From Trujillonella humicola (lineage in GTDB: Bacteria; Actinomycetota; Actinomycetes; Mycobacteriales; Geodermatophilaceae), in assembly GCF_046233715.1 (NCBI RefSeq), contig NZ_JBJNRJ010000003.1:1-64000 (forward strand): a stretch of DNA of 64,000 bases, in the 5' to 3' direction. The notes under the pieces are model-generated. The model saw nothing but the letters and a program-made list of their open reading frames with translations. It ran no database searches and had not been told where the DNA came from. Positions 34,650 through 43,502 of this stretch are shown here, piece after piece; position 1 is the first letter of the stretch; each line of letters starts with the position of its first letter. The position numbers and the translations under genes were made by a program.

Positions 34650-35081
34650 TCAGCGCGTCGAAACCGCTGCCGCGGCGTCGATCTTCCGCAGTTCAGCGGC
34701 GACCGCCTGCATGTAGGGCCGGATGAAGCGGGCGTCCGACGTTGCCCCGAACAGGCCGCCGATCCCTGAGCGGCCGGATGAGGTCAGAGCCATCGAGCAC
34801 ACGGTGCGATCCCCCGTTGCGCCGTCGATCGAGAAGGAGACCCGAGACCCCACCGCGGTCTCTGCCTCCTGCGCTGCCGTTCGAGAAGCGATGCTGCCTA
34901 CGGCGCCCAAGCCCTTCCGCCCCTGATAAGTGGCTGTAGCGGATCGAGCGCCGGTCGCCACGGCCCAGCGGGCCTTCGCGAACGTCCCGCCTTTGCCGCT
35001 GAATGCCGCCGCAAATGCGCGGATGCACTGCTCGGGTGTGGCTGCTACGTCATAGCGCCATGTCCTGCGGTGGTCGAACAT
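34650..35081 (-). CDS. Hypothetical protein (143 aa)
   Basis: ATG 35081 gives MFDHRRTWRYDVAATPEQCI followed by RAFAAAFSGKGGTFAKARWAV and strand-rich sequence. Such openings resemble small SRPBCC-like or DUF proteins in which a helix follows a first strand, but the fit is weak. The C-terminal helix (YMQAVAAELRKIDAAA) is clear. No function is assigned. It is on the same strand as the preceding hypothetical gene, 237 bp apart. Confidence 0.5.
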   Translation of the reverse strand: MFDHRRTWRYDVAATPEQCIRAFAAAFSGKGGTFAKARWAVATGARSATATYQGRKGLGAVGSIASRTAAQEAETAVGSRVSFSIDGATGDRTVCSMALTSSGRSGIGGLFGATSDARFIRPYMQAVAAELRKIDAAAAVSTR

Positions 35082-35486
35082 GCCCACGTGTTTCCCCTGT
35101 CGACTCGGACTTACCAGCACCCTATCGGCCCCACTGACCCACCGTCCACCACTCGTGCATCCGGCCAAGCGGAGTGCAGAAGCGCCTTTCCGACGCTTCC
35201 GATTCGCGAATGTCAAGCCTCTTCGGCAGTTACTTCGTCGCTAATGTGGAGCGTGGTCTCAGGCGCATTCCAGCCGACATCATGGAGACGCATGACGGCG
35301 GAGTGTTGTCGTCTCGGCAGAGCTCGACGGCTGAGCCCGTCCTCTCGCGTCTCGAGGACGCAGGACGACTGCGCTGCCCGCCACTGTGGCCCGTCGGACG
35401 CAGGAGCGCCGGCTGGGAGCGGAGCGGTGAGCCGCAACGGCGGTCCGTCACGTCGGGACGGTCGAGGGCCGCGCACCAGGAACACT
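35082..35486. other. About 400 bp with no recognisable gene
   Basis: Short open frames on both strands have compositions typical of non-coding shadow. No promoter or hairpin of note was recognised. Confidence 0.4.
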
Positions 35487-36044
35487 TCAGGCCGGGGGGA
35501 CGGGCCGGATGCGCACGTGCACCGGCGGCTCGGCCTGGCCGTCGACCGTCACGGCGGCGGGCCGCTGGGACACCACCTCGACCTCACCGACGGCCTCCGC
35601 GGCCCGGCCGGTCCAGGAGAGCTCGACCGCATATCGGCCCGGAGCCGCGCGAAGGACCCGGACGGTCCAGCGGCCGTTCCCGGCCTCGCTGACGACGAGT
35701 GAGGTACCCGTCCGCGGGTCCTCGGTCTGCAGCACCGTCCTGATCGGTTCGCCGCGGTCGTCCTCCGGGGTCCCGGTCCCGCGGTAGGCGATCTGCTGGT
35801 TCTCCACCAGCAGCAGCCACTCCACCTCGAAGTCGAACTCGTCGTCGGTGAGCGGCTCAGGGACGACCGGGCGGGTCGGGCGGCGGCGGGTCCGGGCCCC
35901 GAGCCGGCGGGCTGCCGCCTGGATGTCGGCGGCGGACACCGACGGGTCGTGGCCGTGCTCCTCGATGGCCCGCTCGGTCTCGAGGAGGGCGCGCAGGGCG
36001 TGCAGGACGGCCTGCTCGTCCTCGGGGCTCAGTGGGCCGGTCAT
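35487..36044 (-). CDS. Hypothetical protein co-translated with a sigma factor (185 aa)
   Basis: Its ATG (36044) overlaps the stop of the sigma-factor gene, so translation is coupled. The N-terminal third is helical (PEDEQAVLHALRALLETERA), followed by an arginine-rich linker. The rest is predicted beta-sheet (FDFEVEWLLLVENQQIAYRG, WTVRVLRAAPGRYAVELSWT). There is no transmembrane segment or zinc-binding HxxxCxxC motif, so it is not a classical ZAS anti-sigma factor. The pairing suggests it still regulates or assists the sigma factor. Confidence 0.65.
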   Translation of the reverse strand: MTGPLSPEDEQAVLHALRALLETERAIEEHGHDPSVSAADIQAAARRLGARTRRRPTRPVVPEPLTDDEFDFEVEWLLLVENQQIAYRGTGTPEDDRGEPIRTVLQTEDPRTGTSLVVSEAGNGRWTVRVLRAAPGRYAVELSWTGRAAEAVGEVEVVSQRPAAVTVDGQAEPPVHVRIRPVPPA

Positions 36045-36640
36045 GACGGGTCCTCCTCTCGCCAGAAGGGGGTCAGCAGCTCGCGCAGCATCGCCTTGGC
36101 TGCCATAAGCCGGACGTCGGCCGCGTTGCGGGTGATGCCCAGGGCCTCCGCGGCTTCCTTGCGTTCCACTGCGTTGAAGTCTCCCTGCTCCACGTCGTAC
36201 ACCGTGCGCACGATCTCCTGCAGGGCAGGCGTCAGCTGGTTGATGGCGGCCGCGAGGGCCTGGCGGCTCTCGAACCGCAGGGCCTGGTCGGCCACCGGCA
36301 GGGCCCGGGCCGGCTCGCGCCGGGCCTGCTCGATGTCTATGGTGTCCAGGATCTTTTCGCGGACCTTGTACTTGCGCCACTGGTCGATGAACAGGTTGGT
36401 CATCACCGTGCGCGCGTAGGCCTTGGCCTGGTCCTTGTCGCGCGGGATCGCGCCGGGCCGCTCCAGCAACCGCAGCTCGACGTCGCTCGAGAGGTCCTCG
36501 GCGTCGTCCTTGTCGTGGGTCAGCCGCATCGCCAGCCCGAGGGTCGCGGCGGTGAACTCCAGGTGGGAGAGCGGCCCGATGACGGGCTCGTCCTCGTACT
36601 CCTCGTCGTCGCTCCGGTCGATCTGAGGTGCTTCCTCCAC
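36041..36640 (-). CDS. Sigma-70 family RNA polymerase sigma factor (ECF-like)
   Basis: A 199-aa protein from GTG 36640. Region 2 is visible in TLGLAMRLTHDKDDAEDLSS and KAYARTVMTNLFIDQWRKYK (core-binding and -10 recognition). Region 4 is LTPALQEIVRTVYDVEQGDF and EAAEALGITRNAADVRLMAA, the helix-turn-helix that reads the -35 element. The acidic N-terminus (DDEEYEDEP) is unusual. It precedes the partner gene and follows the minus-strand array, so it may direct transcription of that array. Confidence 0.8.
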   Translation of the reverse strand: MEEAPQIDRSDDEEYEDEPVIGPLSHLEFTAATLGLAMRLTHDKDDAEDLSSDVELRLLERPGAIPRDKDQAKAYARTVMTNLFIDQWRKYKVREKILDTIDIEQARREPARALPVADQALRFESRQALAAAINQLTPALQEIVRTVYDVEQGDFNAVERKEAAEALGITRNAADVRLMAAKAMLRELLTPFWREEDPS

Positions 36641-36711
36641 GCCGCCCCCGTCCGCTCGCGCGTGCCGCAGGAGTATGGCTGCCCGCGGCGGGCGGCGGAA
36701 GTCTCCCGCAG

Positions 36712-36746
36712 CCGGGCCGCCCCCACCCCCGTGAGGGGCGGCCCGG
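36712..36746 (-). terminator. 12-bp perfect hairpin after the ATPase gene
   Basis: Arms CCGGGCCGCCCC and GGGGCGGCCCGG close an 11-base loop. It lies just downstream of the ATPase stop in the direction of transcription and upstream of the sigma-factor gene. No U-tract follows. It is the last of a series of similar hairpins in this array. Confidence 0.6.
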
Positions 36747-36766
36747 GGTCTGCGGGGAGCGGGGCG

Positions 36767-38773
36767 CTAGTCCGCCAGCCGGCGCACCGGTGGCGGCGGG
36801 GGCACCACCAGCCCGCTCGGCCGGGGCAGGCGCCGCACCTGCGGGCGCCGCGTCAGGTCCGGCGGGTCCGCCGGGCGCTCCTGCGCGATGCGGTCCCGCA
36901 CGGCGGTGGTGCGGGCGACGTCCCGCCGGCGCTGATCGACGTCGCTCCGGCTGAGCCGGCGCATCAGGCCGGCGCCGTCCCCCGGCTCCCCGGCGGGCCC
37001 GGTGCCGACGACGGACTGCCCGTCGTCGGCGGTGACGAGTACCTGGTGCGGCCGCAGCGCGGCGAGCTCGCCGTCGGCCGGCGCGCCCAGCCGGCCGCGC
37101 AGGTGCGCGGCGTCCAGCGGCCCCACCCGGAACGACGCCACGGTCCCGACGTTGGTGAGGACGGCGGTGCGCAGGTCACCGGGGAGGACGGCGGGGCTCT
37201 GCGTGCCGAGCCGCAGCTGCAGGCCGAACTTGCGGCCCTCGGCGAGCAGCTCCGCGCACATGCCCGCCGGCATCCGGTGCGCCTCGTCCAGGACGACGTC
37301 GACCGGCTGCCGCGCGCCCCGCCGGGCGTGCCCCCACAGCCACCGCAGCAGCAGGAGGCTGAGCACGGTGGCCCCCTCGTCGCCGAGGGTGCTCGCGGGC
37401 AGCGCGGCCACCAGCGAGCGGCCGGCCTGCACCGCGGCCAGGTCGACCGTGCCGACCGGGTGATCGATGACGGCGCGGACGCCGGGGTGCTGCAGCAGCG
37501 GTTCCAGCTTGCTAATCAGCCACGTGCGGGCGTGGCCCTCGCGGTCGCGGTCCATCAGGCCGACGGCCTCCCAGGCGTCCCGCCGGACGTCGGCGGGGAC
37601 CCGGGACAGGACGCCGTCCCGCCACCGGACGGCGGGGTCGTCGCGGTCGGTGTTGCGGGGCAGGGCCATCTGCAGCACCGACGGGAGCGGCCACGGGCCG
37701 GCCGGGTCGAGCACGAGCGGGAGCAGCAGCCCGCCCATCGCCCGCCGGAACACCGGGCCGAACCACTGCGCGTCCGCCCCCGGCCAGGCCGCCTGGACGG
37801 CGGCGAGCAGCTCGGTGACCCAGGCGCGGGGGTCCACGCCCTCCGGCGGGGCCATGACGTTCCACCGGGGCGGGTCGTCGGGGTCGCCGAAGTCCAGGAC
37901 CTGCACGGGCACGCCGAGCCGGGAGGCGTCCAGCGTCACCTGGGCGGCCAGGTCGCCGTGCGGGTCGAGGACGACGGCCGTGCCCCCCGCAGCCAGGCGG
38001 TGCTCGACCACCGCGCGCAGCAGCGTGGTCTTGCCCAGCCCGCTGCCGCCGAAGACCGCGGTGTGCGGCGGCGCGGTGCGGGTGAGCCGGTCCAGCAGCT
38101 CGCCGGCCGGCACGGACGCGCGGGCGTCCCACCCGCCCGGGACCAGCGAGACCGCGGCCAGGCAGCGGCCCACCACCGGCACGGTCAGGGGCAGGGTGCC
38201 CTCGCCGGGGCGGAGCGGGCCGAACGCGTAGCGGGCGGTGTCGTCGCCGAGGCCGGCGGCCAGCGTGCCGCCGACGGCGTGCAGGGTCGGCGCGTCGGAG
38301 GAGAGCACCACCCGCCCCCGCGGCTGCCCGGACGCGCTGCCGGCGCCCGGGGTGACCAGGGTCAGGGTGAGCCGGGTGCGGGCCGTGGCCCGGGTCGTGC
38401 CGTGCCAGAACGCGGGCAGCAGGTCCGGGCCGGGAGCGGGCGAGGCGGCATCGACCGGCGCCTCGGCGAGGGCCGCGGAGAACGGCAGCGGCCGGCCCGC
38501 GTCGGCGTCGGGGGCGGCCGCCCAGGTGGCCCACGGCGTGGTCACGGCGAGGACCGCGCCGGCGGCCTCCAGGGCCTGCTCGGCCAGGGCGTCGTCCAGG
38601 CTGCGGACGGTCAGGTGCGCCTCCGCCGGCGCGGCGCCGCCGACCTCGACGGCGAAGGTCCACCGGGCGGGGACGGGCAGGTCGAGCAGCGCCGCGGCCG
38701 CCGCCGCCGTGGCGCGCAGCAGCGGTGCGGCCGGCTCGGCCACGGCGACCAGGCGCAGCGACCGGGCGGTCAC
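36767..38773 (-). CDS. HerA/VirB4-like membrane-associated ATPase
   Basis: A 668-aa protein starting at GTG 38773, which overlaps the stop of the upstream membrane-protein gene. Walker A is at about residues 242-250 (FGGSGLGKTTLLRAV), Walker B in the region of VDVVLDEAHRMP, and a sensor-like QSPAVLP segment follows. The organisation matches type IV secretion or DNA-pumping ATPases of the HerA/FtsK class. The first 230 residues are a beta-rich N-terminal domain typical of the superfamily. It probably drives transport of DNA or protein at the membrane, with the small membrane proteins nearby as partners; no relaxase is present in the window. Confidence 0.75.
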   Translation of the reverse strand: MTARSLRLVAVAEPAAPLLRATAAAAAALLDLPVPARWTFAVEVGGAAPAEAHLTVRSLDDALAEQALEAAGAVLAVTTPWATWAAAPDADAGRPLPFSAALAEAPVDAASPAPGPDLLPAFWHGTTRATARTRLTLTLVTPGAGSASGQPRGRVVLSSDAPTLHAVGGTLAAGLGDDTARYAFGPLRPGEGTLPLTVPVVGRCLAAVSLVPGGWDARASVPAGELLDRLTRTAPPHTAVFGGSGLGKTTLLRAVVEHRLAAGGTAVVLDPHGDLAAQVTLDASRLGVPVQVLDFGDPDDPPRWNVMAPPEGVDPRAWVTELLAAVQAAWPGADAQWFGPVFRRAMGGLLLPLVLDPAGPWPLPSVLQMALPRNTDRDDPAVRWRDGVLSRVPADVRRDAWEAVGLMDRDREGHARTWLISKLEPLLQHPGVRAVIDHPVGTVDLAAVQAGRSLVAALPASTLGDEGATVLSLLLLRWLWGHARRGARQPVDVVLDEAHRMPAGMCAELLAEGRKFGLQLRLGTQSPAVLPGDLRTAVLTNVGTVASFRVGPLDAAHLRGRLGAPADGELAALRPHQVLVTADDGQSVVGTGPAGEPGDGAGLMRRLSRSDVDQRRRDVARTTAVRDRIAQERPADPPDLTRRPQVRRLPRPSGLVVPPPPPVRRLAD

Positions 38774-39210
38774 CGCCGGCCGGCCCGGGGGGCGACGACG
38801 CCGCGGACGGCCCCGAACAGCCAGGTGACCAGCCCGGTGAGCACCACGACGGCGAGGGCCGTCCCCGGCCCGTGGTCGTCGGCGAGAGCCGCGAACTGGG
38901 CGGCCAGCCCGAGAAGGGCCATGACGAGCAGCGCCGCACCGGGGGCGACGACGACGCCGACCACGGCGGCCACCAGCAGGGGGGCGAGGACGCCGGCCGG
39001 CACCGGGAACCAGCCCTTCCCGGCCACGTCGAGCAGGCCCCAGGTGCAGGCGGTCAGCGCGAGCCAGGTGGCGGCCAGCGGCCCGGTGGGCGACCGGAAG
39101 GTCGCGTCGGCCCGGCGCGGCGAGAAGGGGGTGAGGCGGCCGCGGGCGAGGAATCCGAACAGGCCGAGCAGCAGGAGGAGGGGCAGCACCAGGGCGAGGA
39201 CGTCGTTCAC
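38770..39210 (-). CDS. Small membrane protein (146 aa)
   Basis: A GTG start at 39210 behind GGAG. Three or four predicted membrane segments are visible (VLALVLPLLLLLGLFGFLA, GVLAPLLVAAVVGVVV, ALLVMALLGLAAQFAAL, TALAVVVLTGLVTWLFG). The gene overlaps the start of the ATPase, implying they work together in the membrane. No family is recognised. Confidence 0.7.
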   Translation of the reverse strand: MNDVLALVLPLLLLLGLFGFLARGRLTPFSPRRADATFRSPTGPLAATWLALTACTWGLLDVAGKGWFPVPAGVLAPLLVAAVVGVVVAPGAALLVMALLGLAAQFAALADDHGPGTALAVVVLTGLVTWLFGAVRGVVAPRAGRR

Positions 39211-39330
<120 letters not shown>

Positions 39331-40518
39331 TTAGCAGTCCGCGGGGCCGCTGAGGGAGATCCGCACCGAGCGGTTGGCCTGGCGGGCGGCCGGGTCGTCG
39401 GCGTCGGGCACGTACTCGGGGAAGTCGCTGCCGACGCCGACGGAGGTGAGCTGGCCGCCGGTGACGCCGGGGGTGGCGGCGATCAGCTGCACCACGGCGG
39501 CGGCCCGGCGGCCGGCCAGCTCGCGCTGCCCGGCCGGGTCGCCGACGTCCGCGGTGGTGCCGACGACCTCGGCCCGGCGGGCCGGATCGGCGGCCAGCCA
39601 CCGGCCGATGCCGGCGAGGGCCTGGGCGGCCGCCGCCGGGTCGGCGAGTTCGGTGGACTCGGCGAGGAAGCGGACCGCGCTGGTGCCGTCGAAGACCAGC
39701 GGCGCCGCGGTGCACGGCGGCTCGGGGTCGGGATAGGTGTCGACCGGCACGGTGCCGGTGGTGAACGGCGTGTCCGGCCCGTCGCCCTGCTGGGGCAGCG
39801 GCACGGCCTCCGCGGCGTCCGCGCCGCCGCGCCGCAGCACCTCGAGCCACACCTCGCTCACCCGGCGGCGCTGGGCGTCGGGCAGCGGCTCCTGCGGAGC
39901 CGCGGTGTAGCCGGCGCCCACCAGAACCCAGTCGGTGCCGGTGGTGTCGGGCAGGTTGCCGGTGGCGGTCAGGTGGTCGGCCACGTCGACCGGCTCGGCG
40001 AGCGCCCACGCCGGGTCGGTCATGTCGACGAGGCCGGTGTCGGGCAGCAGCGAGTCGTAGACGAGCACCGTGGTGTGCGCCGCGGGGCTCGCGGCGGCGA
40101 GGTCGCTGACGATGCCGAGGGCGGCGGCGACGTCGGAGCCGTCGCTGTCGGCGGTCGCCCCGGCGATCGCCGACAGCACCGCGTCGGTGCCCGCCTCCAG
40201 GTCGCGCTCGTGGCGGTCGGGATCGCTGTCGTCGACGGGGACGACCAGGTTGCGCAGCAGGGCCTGCGGGGTGCCGTCGATGGCCACGACGCTGATCGGC
40301 GCGCCGTCCCGGACGGCTCGGCCGACCAGGCAGGCGACGTCGGGATCGGCGGCGAGGGCGGCCGCCGGGGCGTTCTGGTGGACGCCGTAGGCGAGCGTCA
40401 GGCCGCCGGTGAGCGCCCGGCTGCAGGCCGGCTCGGGCTGGTCGCCGGAGCAGCCGGTGAGGGTGAGGGCGAGGGTGCCGGCCAGGGCGACACCGGCAGC
40501 GGTTCGGGAGCAGGTCAT
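39331..40518 (-). CDS. OmpA-like lipoprotein
   Basis: A 395-aa protein from ATG 40518. A lipoprotein signal with lipobox LTGC (GTLALTLTGCSGD) places it outside the membrane. The N-terminal 230 residues contain a von Willebrand-like alternation (ISVVAIDGT, TTVLVYDSLLPDTGLVDM). The C-terminal domain ends with the peptidoglycan-binding OmpA signature (GQRELAGRRAAAVVQLIAA, DPAARQANRSVRISL). It would link the array's product to the cell wall. It is upstream of the membrane protein/ATPase pair. Confidence 0.75.
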   Translation of the reverse strand: MTCSRTAAGVALAGTLALTLTGCSGDQPEPACSRALTGGLTLAYGVHQNAPAAALAADPDVACLVGRAVRDGAPISVVAIDGTPQALLRNLVVPVDDSDPDRHERDLEAGTDAVLSAIAGATADSDGSDVAAALGIVSDLAAASPAAHTTVLVYDSLLPDTGLVDMTDPAWALAEPVDVADHLTATGNLPDTTGTDWVLVGAGYTAAPQEPLPDAQRRRVSEVWLEVLRRGGADAAEAVPLPQQGDGPDTPFTTGTVPVDTYPDPEPPCTAAPLVFDGTSAVRFLAESTELADPAAAAQALAGIGRWLAADPARRAEVVGTTADVGDPAGQRELAGRRAAAVVQLIAATPGVTGGQLTSVGVGSDFPEYVPDADDPAARQANRSVRISLSGPADC

Positions 40519-40659
40519 GTCGGACTCCGGGGGGAGGAGGGACGCGGACGGGTGCTGCGAGAGGTGGTGCTGCCAGGGGAGACGCGGGGGGGGGGGGGGG
40601 CGCTGGGGGGGGGGGGGGGGGGGGGGGCGGGGGGGGGGGGGGGGGGGGGNNNNNNNNNN
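40519..40659. other. Poly-G stretch and scaffold gap (Ns at 40650-40659)
   Basis: After the OmpA-like start there are several near-pure G runs and then ten Ns. The region cannot be annotated; missing sequence of unknown length may contain part of the intergenic hairpin expected here. Confidence 0.8.
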
Positions 40660-40689
40660 GCCCCCGGTTCCTGAGGAGGAACCGGGGGC
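40660..40689 (-). terminator. 12-bp perfect hairpin after the zinc-ribbon gene
   Basis: GCCCCCGGTTCC pairs perfectly with GGAACCGGGGGC around TGAGGA. It sits about 20 bp past the stop of the small zinc-ribbon gene, in the position seen for the other hairpins of this array. There is no U-tract. Confidence 0.6.
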
Positions 40690-40709
40690 GCGGCGCGCAG
40701 CGGCGAGGG

Positions 40710-40907
40710 TCAGGCGGTGATCCACCGCCGGCCGTGCCGGGGGCAGCGCAGCCCCCAGGAGCAGTCGGTGCAGACCGGCGACCGGACCGAGGAGTGGCCG
40801 GGGCAGGCCGGTCCGTGGGGGCAGGGCAGCAGCAGCCGGTCGCAGTGCCGGCACCCGGTGCGGCGGCCGGCCAGCACGAGGCGCAGGCGGGAGAGGGGGT
40901 GGGCCAC
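40710..40907 (-). CDS. Small zinc-ribbon protein (65 aa)
   Basis: GTG 40907 opens a 65-residue frame with CRHCDRLLLPCPHGPACPGH and a later CTDCSWGLRCPRH. Eight cysteines and several histidines in CxxC-like spacing suggest two zinc sites. It begins 2 bp after the stop of the preceding membrane-protein gene, so it is co-translated with it. It may be an adaptor or nucleic-acid-binding component of the array. Confidence 0.6.
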   Translation of the reverse strand: MAHPLSRLRLVLAGRRTGCRHCDRLLLPCPHGPACPGHSSVRSPVCTDCSWGLRCPRHGRRWITA

Positions 40908-40909
40908 CG

Positions 40910-41776
40910 TCAGCCCCCGATCAGGGTGGAGGTGTCGCCGGGCTCGCCGAGCAGCTGCGCCATGCGCACCCGCGCCGAGGCCTTGACGTGCTCGCCGACG
41001 TTGCGCTGCAGCCGGCGGGCGGTCTCGGCGGCCTCGTCGACCTGGTCGAGCACCGCGGTGCGCGCCGACACGTTGTGCGCGAGCCGGGTGACCAGCTTCT
41101 CGGCCTCCGGCAGCCGGCGGCGCACCCGGCGCTGCCGGCGCAGGGCGGACCGCAGCCCGCTGGCCTCGGGGTTGGTCATCCGCGCGGCGAGGAAGAAGGC
41201 GGTGATGCCGGTGAGCAGCTGCACGGCGAGCAGCAGGCACGCCTGGACGACGTGGTGGTCGGTGTCGGCGGGGGTGTCGACACCGGGGATCACCACCGTC
41301 GGCGCGCTGCTGGCGGTGGCGCGGACGACGAACAGGACGACGCTCAGCACGAGCCAGGCGCCGCCGTAGAACCAGGCGGAGGGGTCCAGCGGTGCGCCGG
41401 TGGCCCGGTGCTCGCGCCAGGCCGCACCGAGGTGGAAGCCCGGGAGGAGCATCACCACCCCGATGCCGAGGGCCGTGCCCCAGGCCTCGCCGGTGGAGAC
41501 GTCCAGCTGGAGGGCGACCAGGGCCTTGAGCAGCACGGTGTCGATGGCGACCACCGCGGCGAACAGCAGCAGCAGCTGCAGGCCGGCGGTGGCCAGCCGC
41601 TGGGCGGGGCCGGCGTTGACCAGCTCGGGGGCCAGCCAGGGGTGGCGCGGCGGCTCGGCCTGCGGCTCGGCGGCGCCGGGCGCGTCCGCCACGGCGTGCA
41701 GCTGCGGACCGGGCGGCCCGGCCGGGGCGGGGGAGTCGGGAGCGGCGGGGGGCGGCGGGGGGACGGGGAGGGACAC
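40910..41776 (-). CDS. Membrane protein with helical C-terminal domain (288 aa)
   Basis: Starts at GTG 41776 with AGGAG upstream. A proline/alanine-rich N-terminus (about 50 residues, presumably cytoplasmic) is followed by four predicted membrane segments (LATAGLQLLLLFAAVVAIDT, LGIGVVMLLPGFHLG, GGAWLVLSVVLFVVRA, CLLLAVQLLTGITAFFLAA). The last 100 residues form a long basic helix or coiled coil. No homologous family is recognised. Confidence 0.65.
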   Translation of the reverse strand: MSLPVPPPPPAAPDSPAPAGPPGPQLHAVADAPGAAEPQAEPPRHPWLAPELVNAGPAQRLATAGLQLLLLFAAVVAIDTVLLKALVALQLDVSTGEAWGTALGIGVVMLLPGFHLGAAWREHRATGAPLDPSAWFYGGAWLVLSVVLFVVRATASSAPTVVIPGVDTPADTDHHVVQACLLLAVQLLTGITAFFLAARMTNPEASGLRSALRRQRRVRRRLPEAEKLVTRLAHNVSARTAVLDQVDEAAETARRLQRNVGEHVKASARVRMAQLLGEPGDTSTLIGG

Positions 41777-41830
41777 GGGGGCTCCTGGGGGAGAGGGAGA
41801 GCGGCCGGTGGAGCCGCTCAGAAGGAGGAA

Positions 41831-41869
41831 CGCGCTGCGCCCCGGATCTCTGAGCCGGGGCGCAGCGCG
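41831..41869 (-). terminator. 15-bp perfect hairpin
   Basis: CGCGCTGCGCCCCGG pairs perfectly with CCGGGGCGCAGCGCG around a 9-base loop (ATCTCTGAG). It lies about 15 bp past the stop of the 198-aa coiled-coil gene and before the start of the membrane-protein gene. Confidence 0.65.
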
Positions 41870-41883
41870 GGGCGGGGAACCGG

Positions 41884-42480
41884 TCAGGCGGTCGCCGCGT
41901 CGGCCGGGGCGGCCGGCCGGAGGTCGGCGGGTGCCGGGCCGCGGGGGATCGCGTACACGGCGAGCGGGGCCGCTCCGCGGTCCGCCGCGGGATCGGCCGC
42001 GCCGAGCCGGTCGCCGAGCAGCTCGGCCCGGTGGGCCGCGATCTCCGCGGTCAGGCGCTGGTCGGCCTCGCGCAGGTGGCCCAGCCGCACGGTGGCGTCG
42101 GTCAGGTTGCCGACCTCGGCCGACAGCAGCAGGCCGCCGTTGGTCGCCCGGGCGGAGGCGGCCTCGCGGTCGATCAGCTCCAGGTCGGCAGCGATGCGGC
42201 TGTCGACGTAACCGTCGACGACGGTGGCGGTGTACCGGTCGAGCGCGTCGCGGGCGTGCAGCTCCTCGACGAGCTGCAGCACCTGCAGCTCCAAGTCGGC
42301 CTGGGTGCTCACCACGGTGGGCGCCGGGTGCGCGATGAGCTGCACGGCGTCGGGCTGGTGCACGTCGGTCAGCGCCTCGGGGGCGGCCGGCCAGCGCCGG
42401 CGCCGGGAGGGGACGACGACCGGGGCGGGCTCGCCGGCCTGGCGGGCGGCGCGGCGGCGGGAGCGGGGCAGGAGGGGCAT
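41884..42480 (-). CDS. Hypothetical helical protein (198 aa)
   Basis: ATG 42480 with GGAGATC upstream. After a basic N-terminus (PRSRRRAARQAG) the protein is mostly helical (LELQVLQLVEELHARDALDR, ATVRLGHLREADQRLTAEIA), suggesting a coiled coil. The C-terminus is alanine/proline-rich. No family is recognised. It is one gene of the punctuated array. Confidence 0.6.
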   Translation of the reverse strand: MPLLPRSRRRAARQAGEPAPVVVPSRRRRWPAAPEALTDVHQPDAVQLIAHPAPTVVSTQADLELQVLQLVEELHARDALDRYTATVVDGYVDSRIAADLELIDREAASARATNGGLLLSAEVGNLTDATVRLGHLREADQRLTAEIAAHRAELLGDRLGAADPAADRGAAPLAVYAIPRGPAPADLRPAAPADAATA

Positions 42481-42570
42481 CGGGATCTCCGGGGGTTGGC
42501 AGCGGCGGCTGCTGCGGGGTGGGTGCACTGGGGAGGACGCGGTGCGGGCCGGATCGCTGAGCCGGGGATG

Positions 42571-42610
42571 CCGCACCGGCCCCGGGGAGGAGTCCCCGGG
42601 GCCGGTGCGG
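42571..42610 (-). terminator. 18-bp perfect hairpin
   Basis: CCGCACCGGCCCCGGGGA pairs with TCCCCGGGGCCGGTGCGG around GGAG. It is the longest stem of the series and begins just after the stop of the 250-aa coiled-coil gene. Confidence 0.7.
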
Positions 42611-42616
42611 CGGCGC

Positions 42617-43369
42617 TCAGCGGTGGTCGGCGAGGGACAGCACGGCGGCCGGCCCGGGGGTTGCCGCCCCCAGCACCTCGGGCAGCGCCGGCGGCTCGGT
42701 GACCCAGGCCGGCGGGGCGATCAGGGTGCGGCCGAGCTGGCCGGCGAGCTCGGCCCGGTCGGGCTGGCGCCGCACCAGCGCCCGGAGGTAGGTCTGCGCG
42801 CGGCGCTGGTGGTGCTCGACGCACCGGCCGACGTGGCTGACGGCCAGGGCGTGCGCGGTGGCGATCTCGGCGTCCAGCTCGTCGAGGCGGACCTGGACCT
42901 CGCGGCTGCGCTGCTGCGCGGCCCGGACCTCGGCGCCGGCCCGGGCGGTGTCCGCGGCCAGCCGCATCCGGGCGCGCGCGGCGTCCAGCTCGGCGGGGGA
43001 GCCGGGCACGGCCGTCGGAGCCGGGGCGCCGGCGTCCAGCTCGCGCAGGTGCCCGGCCCGCTGCTCGAGGTCGGCGAGGGTGGCGGCGTCGACCGCGAGC
43101 TCCGCGGCGGCGGCCGACCGCTCGCGCAGCAGCGGGGCCAGGGCGAGGTCGAGCTGGTGGCGCACGGTGCGCGCCTGCTCCTCGGCCATGGTGGCCAGCC
43201 GGTGGGTGTACTGGGTGGTGCAGCCGGTCAGCGGCAGGCCGCGGCGGCCGTCGCGGAAGCCGGCGAGGGCGTCGAGCAGGCGGACCGGCGTCCAGTAGCG
43301 GCGCAACCGGATCCGGCGGCCGACGAGGACCGGGGAGCGCTGCAGGGCCGCGGCGGGGGGAGTGGGCAT
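42617..43369 (-). CDS. Hypothetical coiled-coil protein (250 aa)
   Basis: ATG 43369 lies behind GGAGGTACC. Residues about 55-185 form a long heptad-rich helix (RHQLDLALAPLLRERSAAAA, AAQQRSREVQVRLDELDAEI). The N-terminal part contains a basic patch (GRRIRLRRYW). No catalytic motif was found. It may be a structural or scaffold component of the array. Confidence 0.6.
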   Translation of the reverse strand: MPTPPAAALQRSPVLVGRRIRLRRYWTPVRLLDALAGFRDGRRGLPLTGCTTQYTHRLATMAEEQARTVRHQLDLALAPLLRERSAAAAELAVDAATLADLEQRAGHLRELDAGAPAPTAVPGSPAELDAARARMRLAADTARAGAEVRAAQQRSREVQVRLDELDAEIATAHALAVSHVGRCVEHHQRRAQTYLRALVRRQPDRAELAGQLGRTLIAPPAWVTEPPALPEVLGAATPGPAAVLSLADHR

Positions 43370-43414
43370 CGGGTACCTCCGGGTTGTCGCGGCGTTCGCC
43401 GCGGGGATGGGGAA

Positions 43415-43454
43415 CGCCGCGCCCGGCAGCCGGGAGCGGCTGCCGGGCGCGGCG
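43415..43454 (-). terminator. 17-bp perfect hairpin
   Basis: CGCCGCGCCCGGCAGCC pairs with GGCTGCCGGGCGCGGCG around GGGAGC, about 50 bp after the RNase H-like stop. Confidence 0.65.
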
Positions 43455-43502
43455 GCGTGCACCCGGCCGGTCGGCCGGGTCGTCGGGGAGGAGCGCTGCG
43501 GC

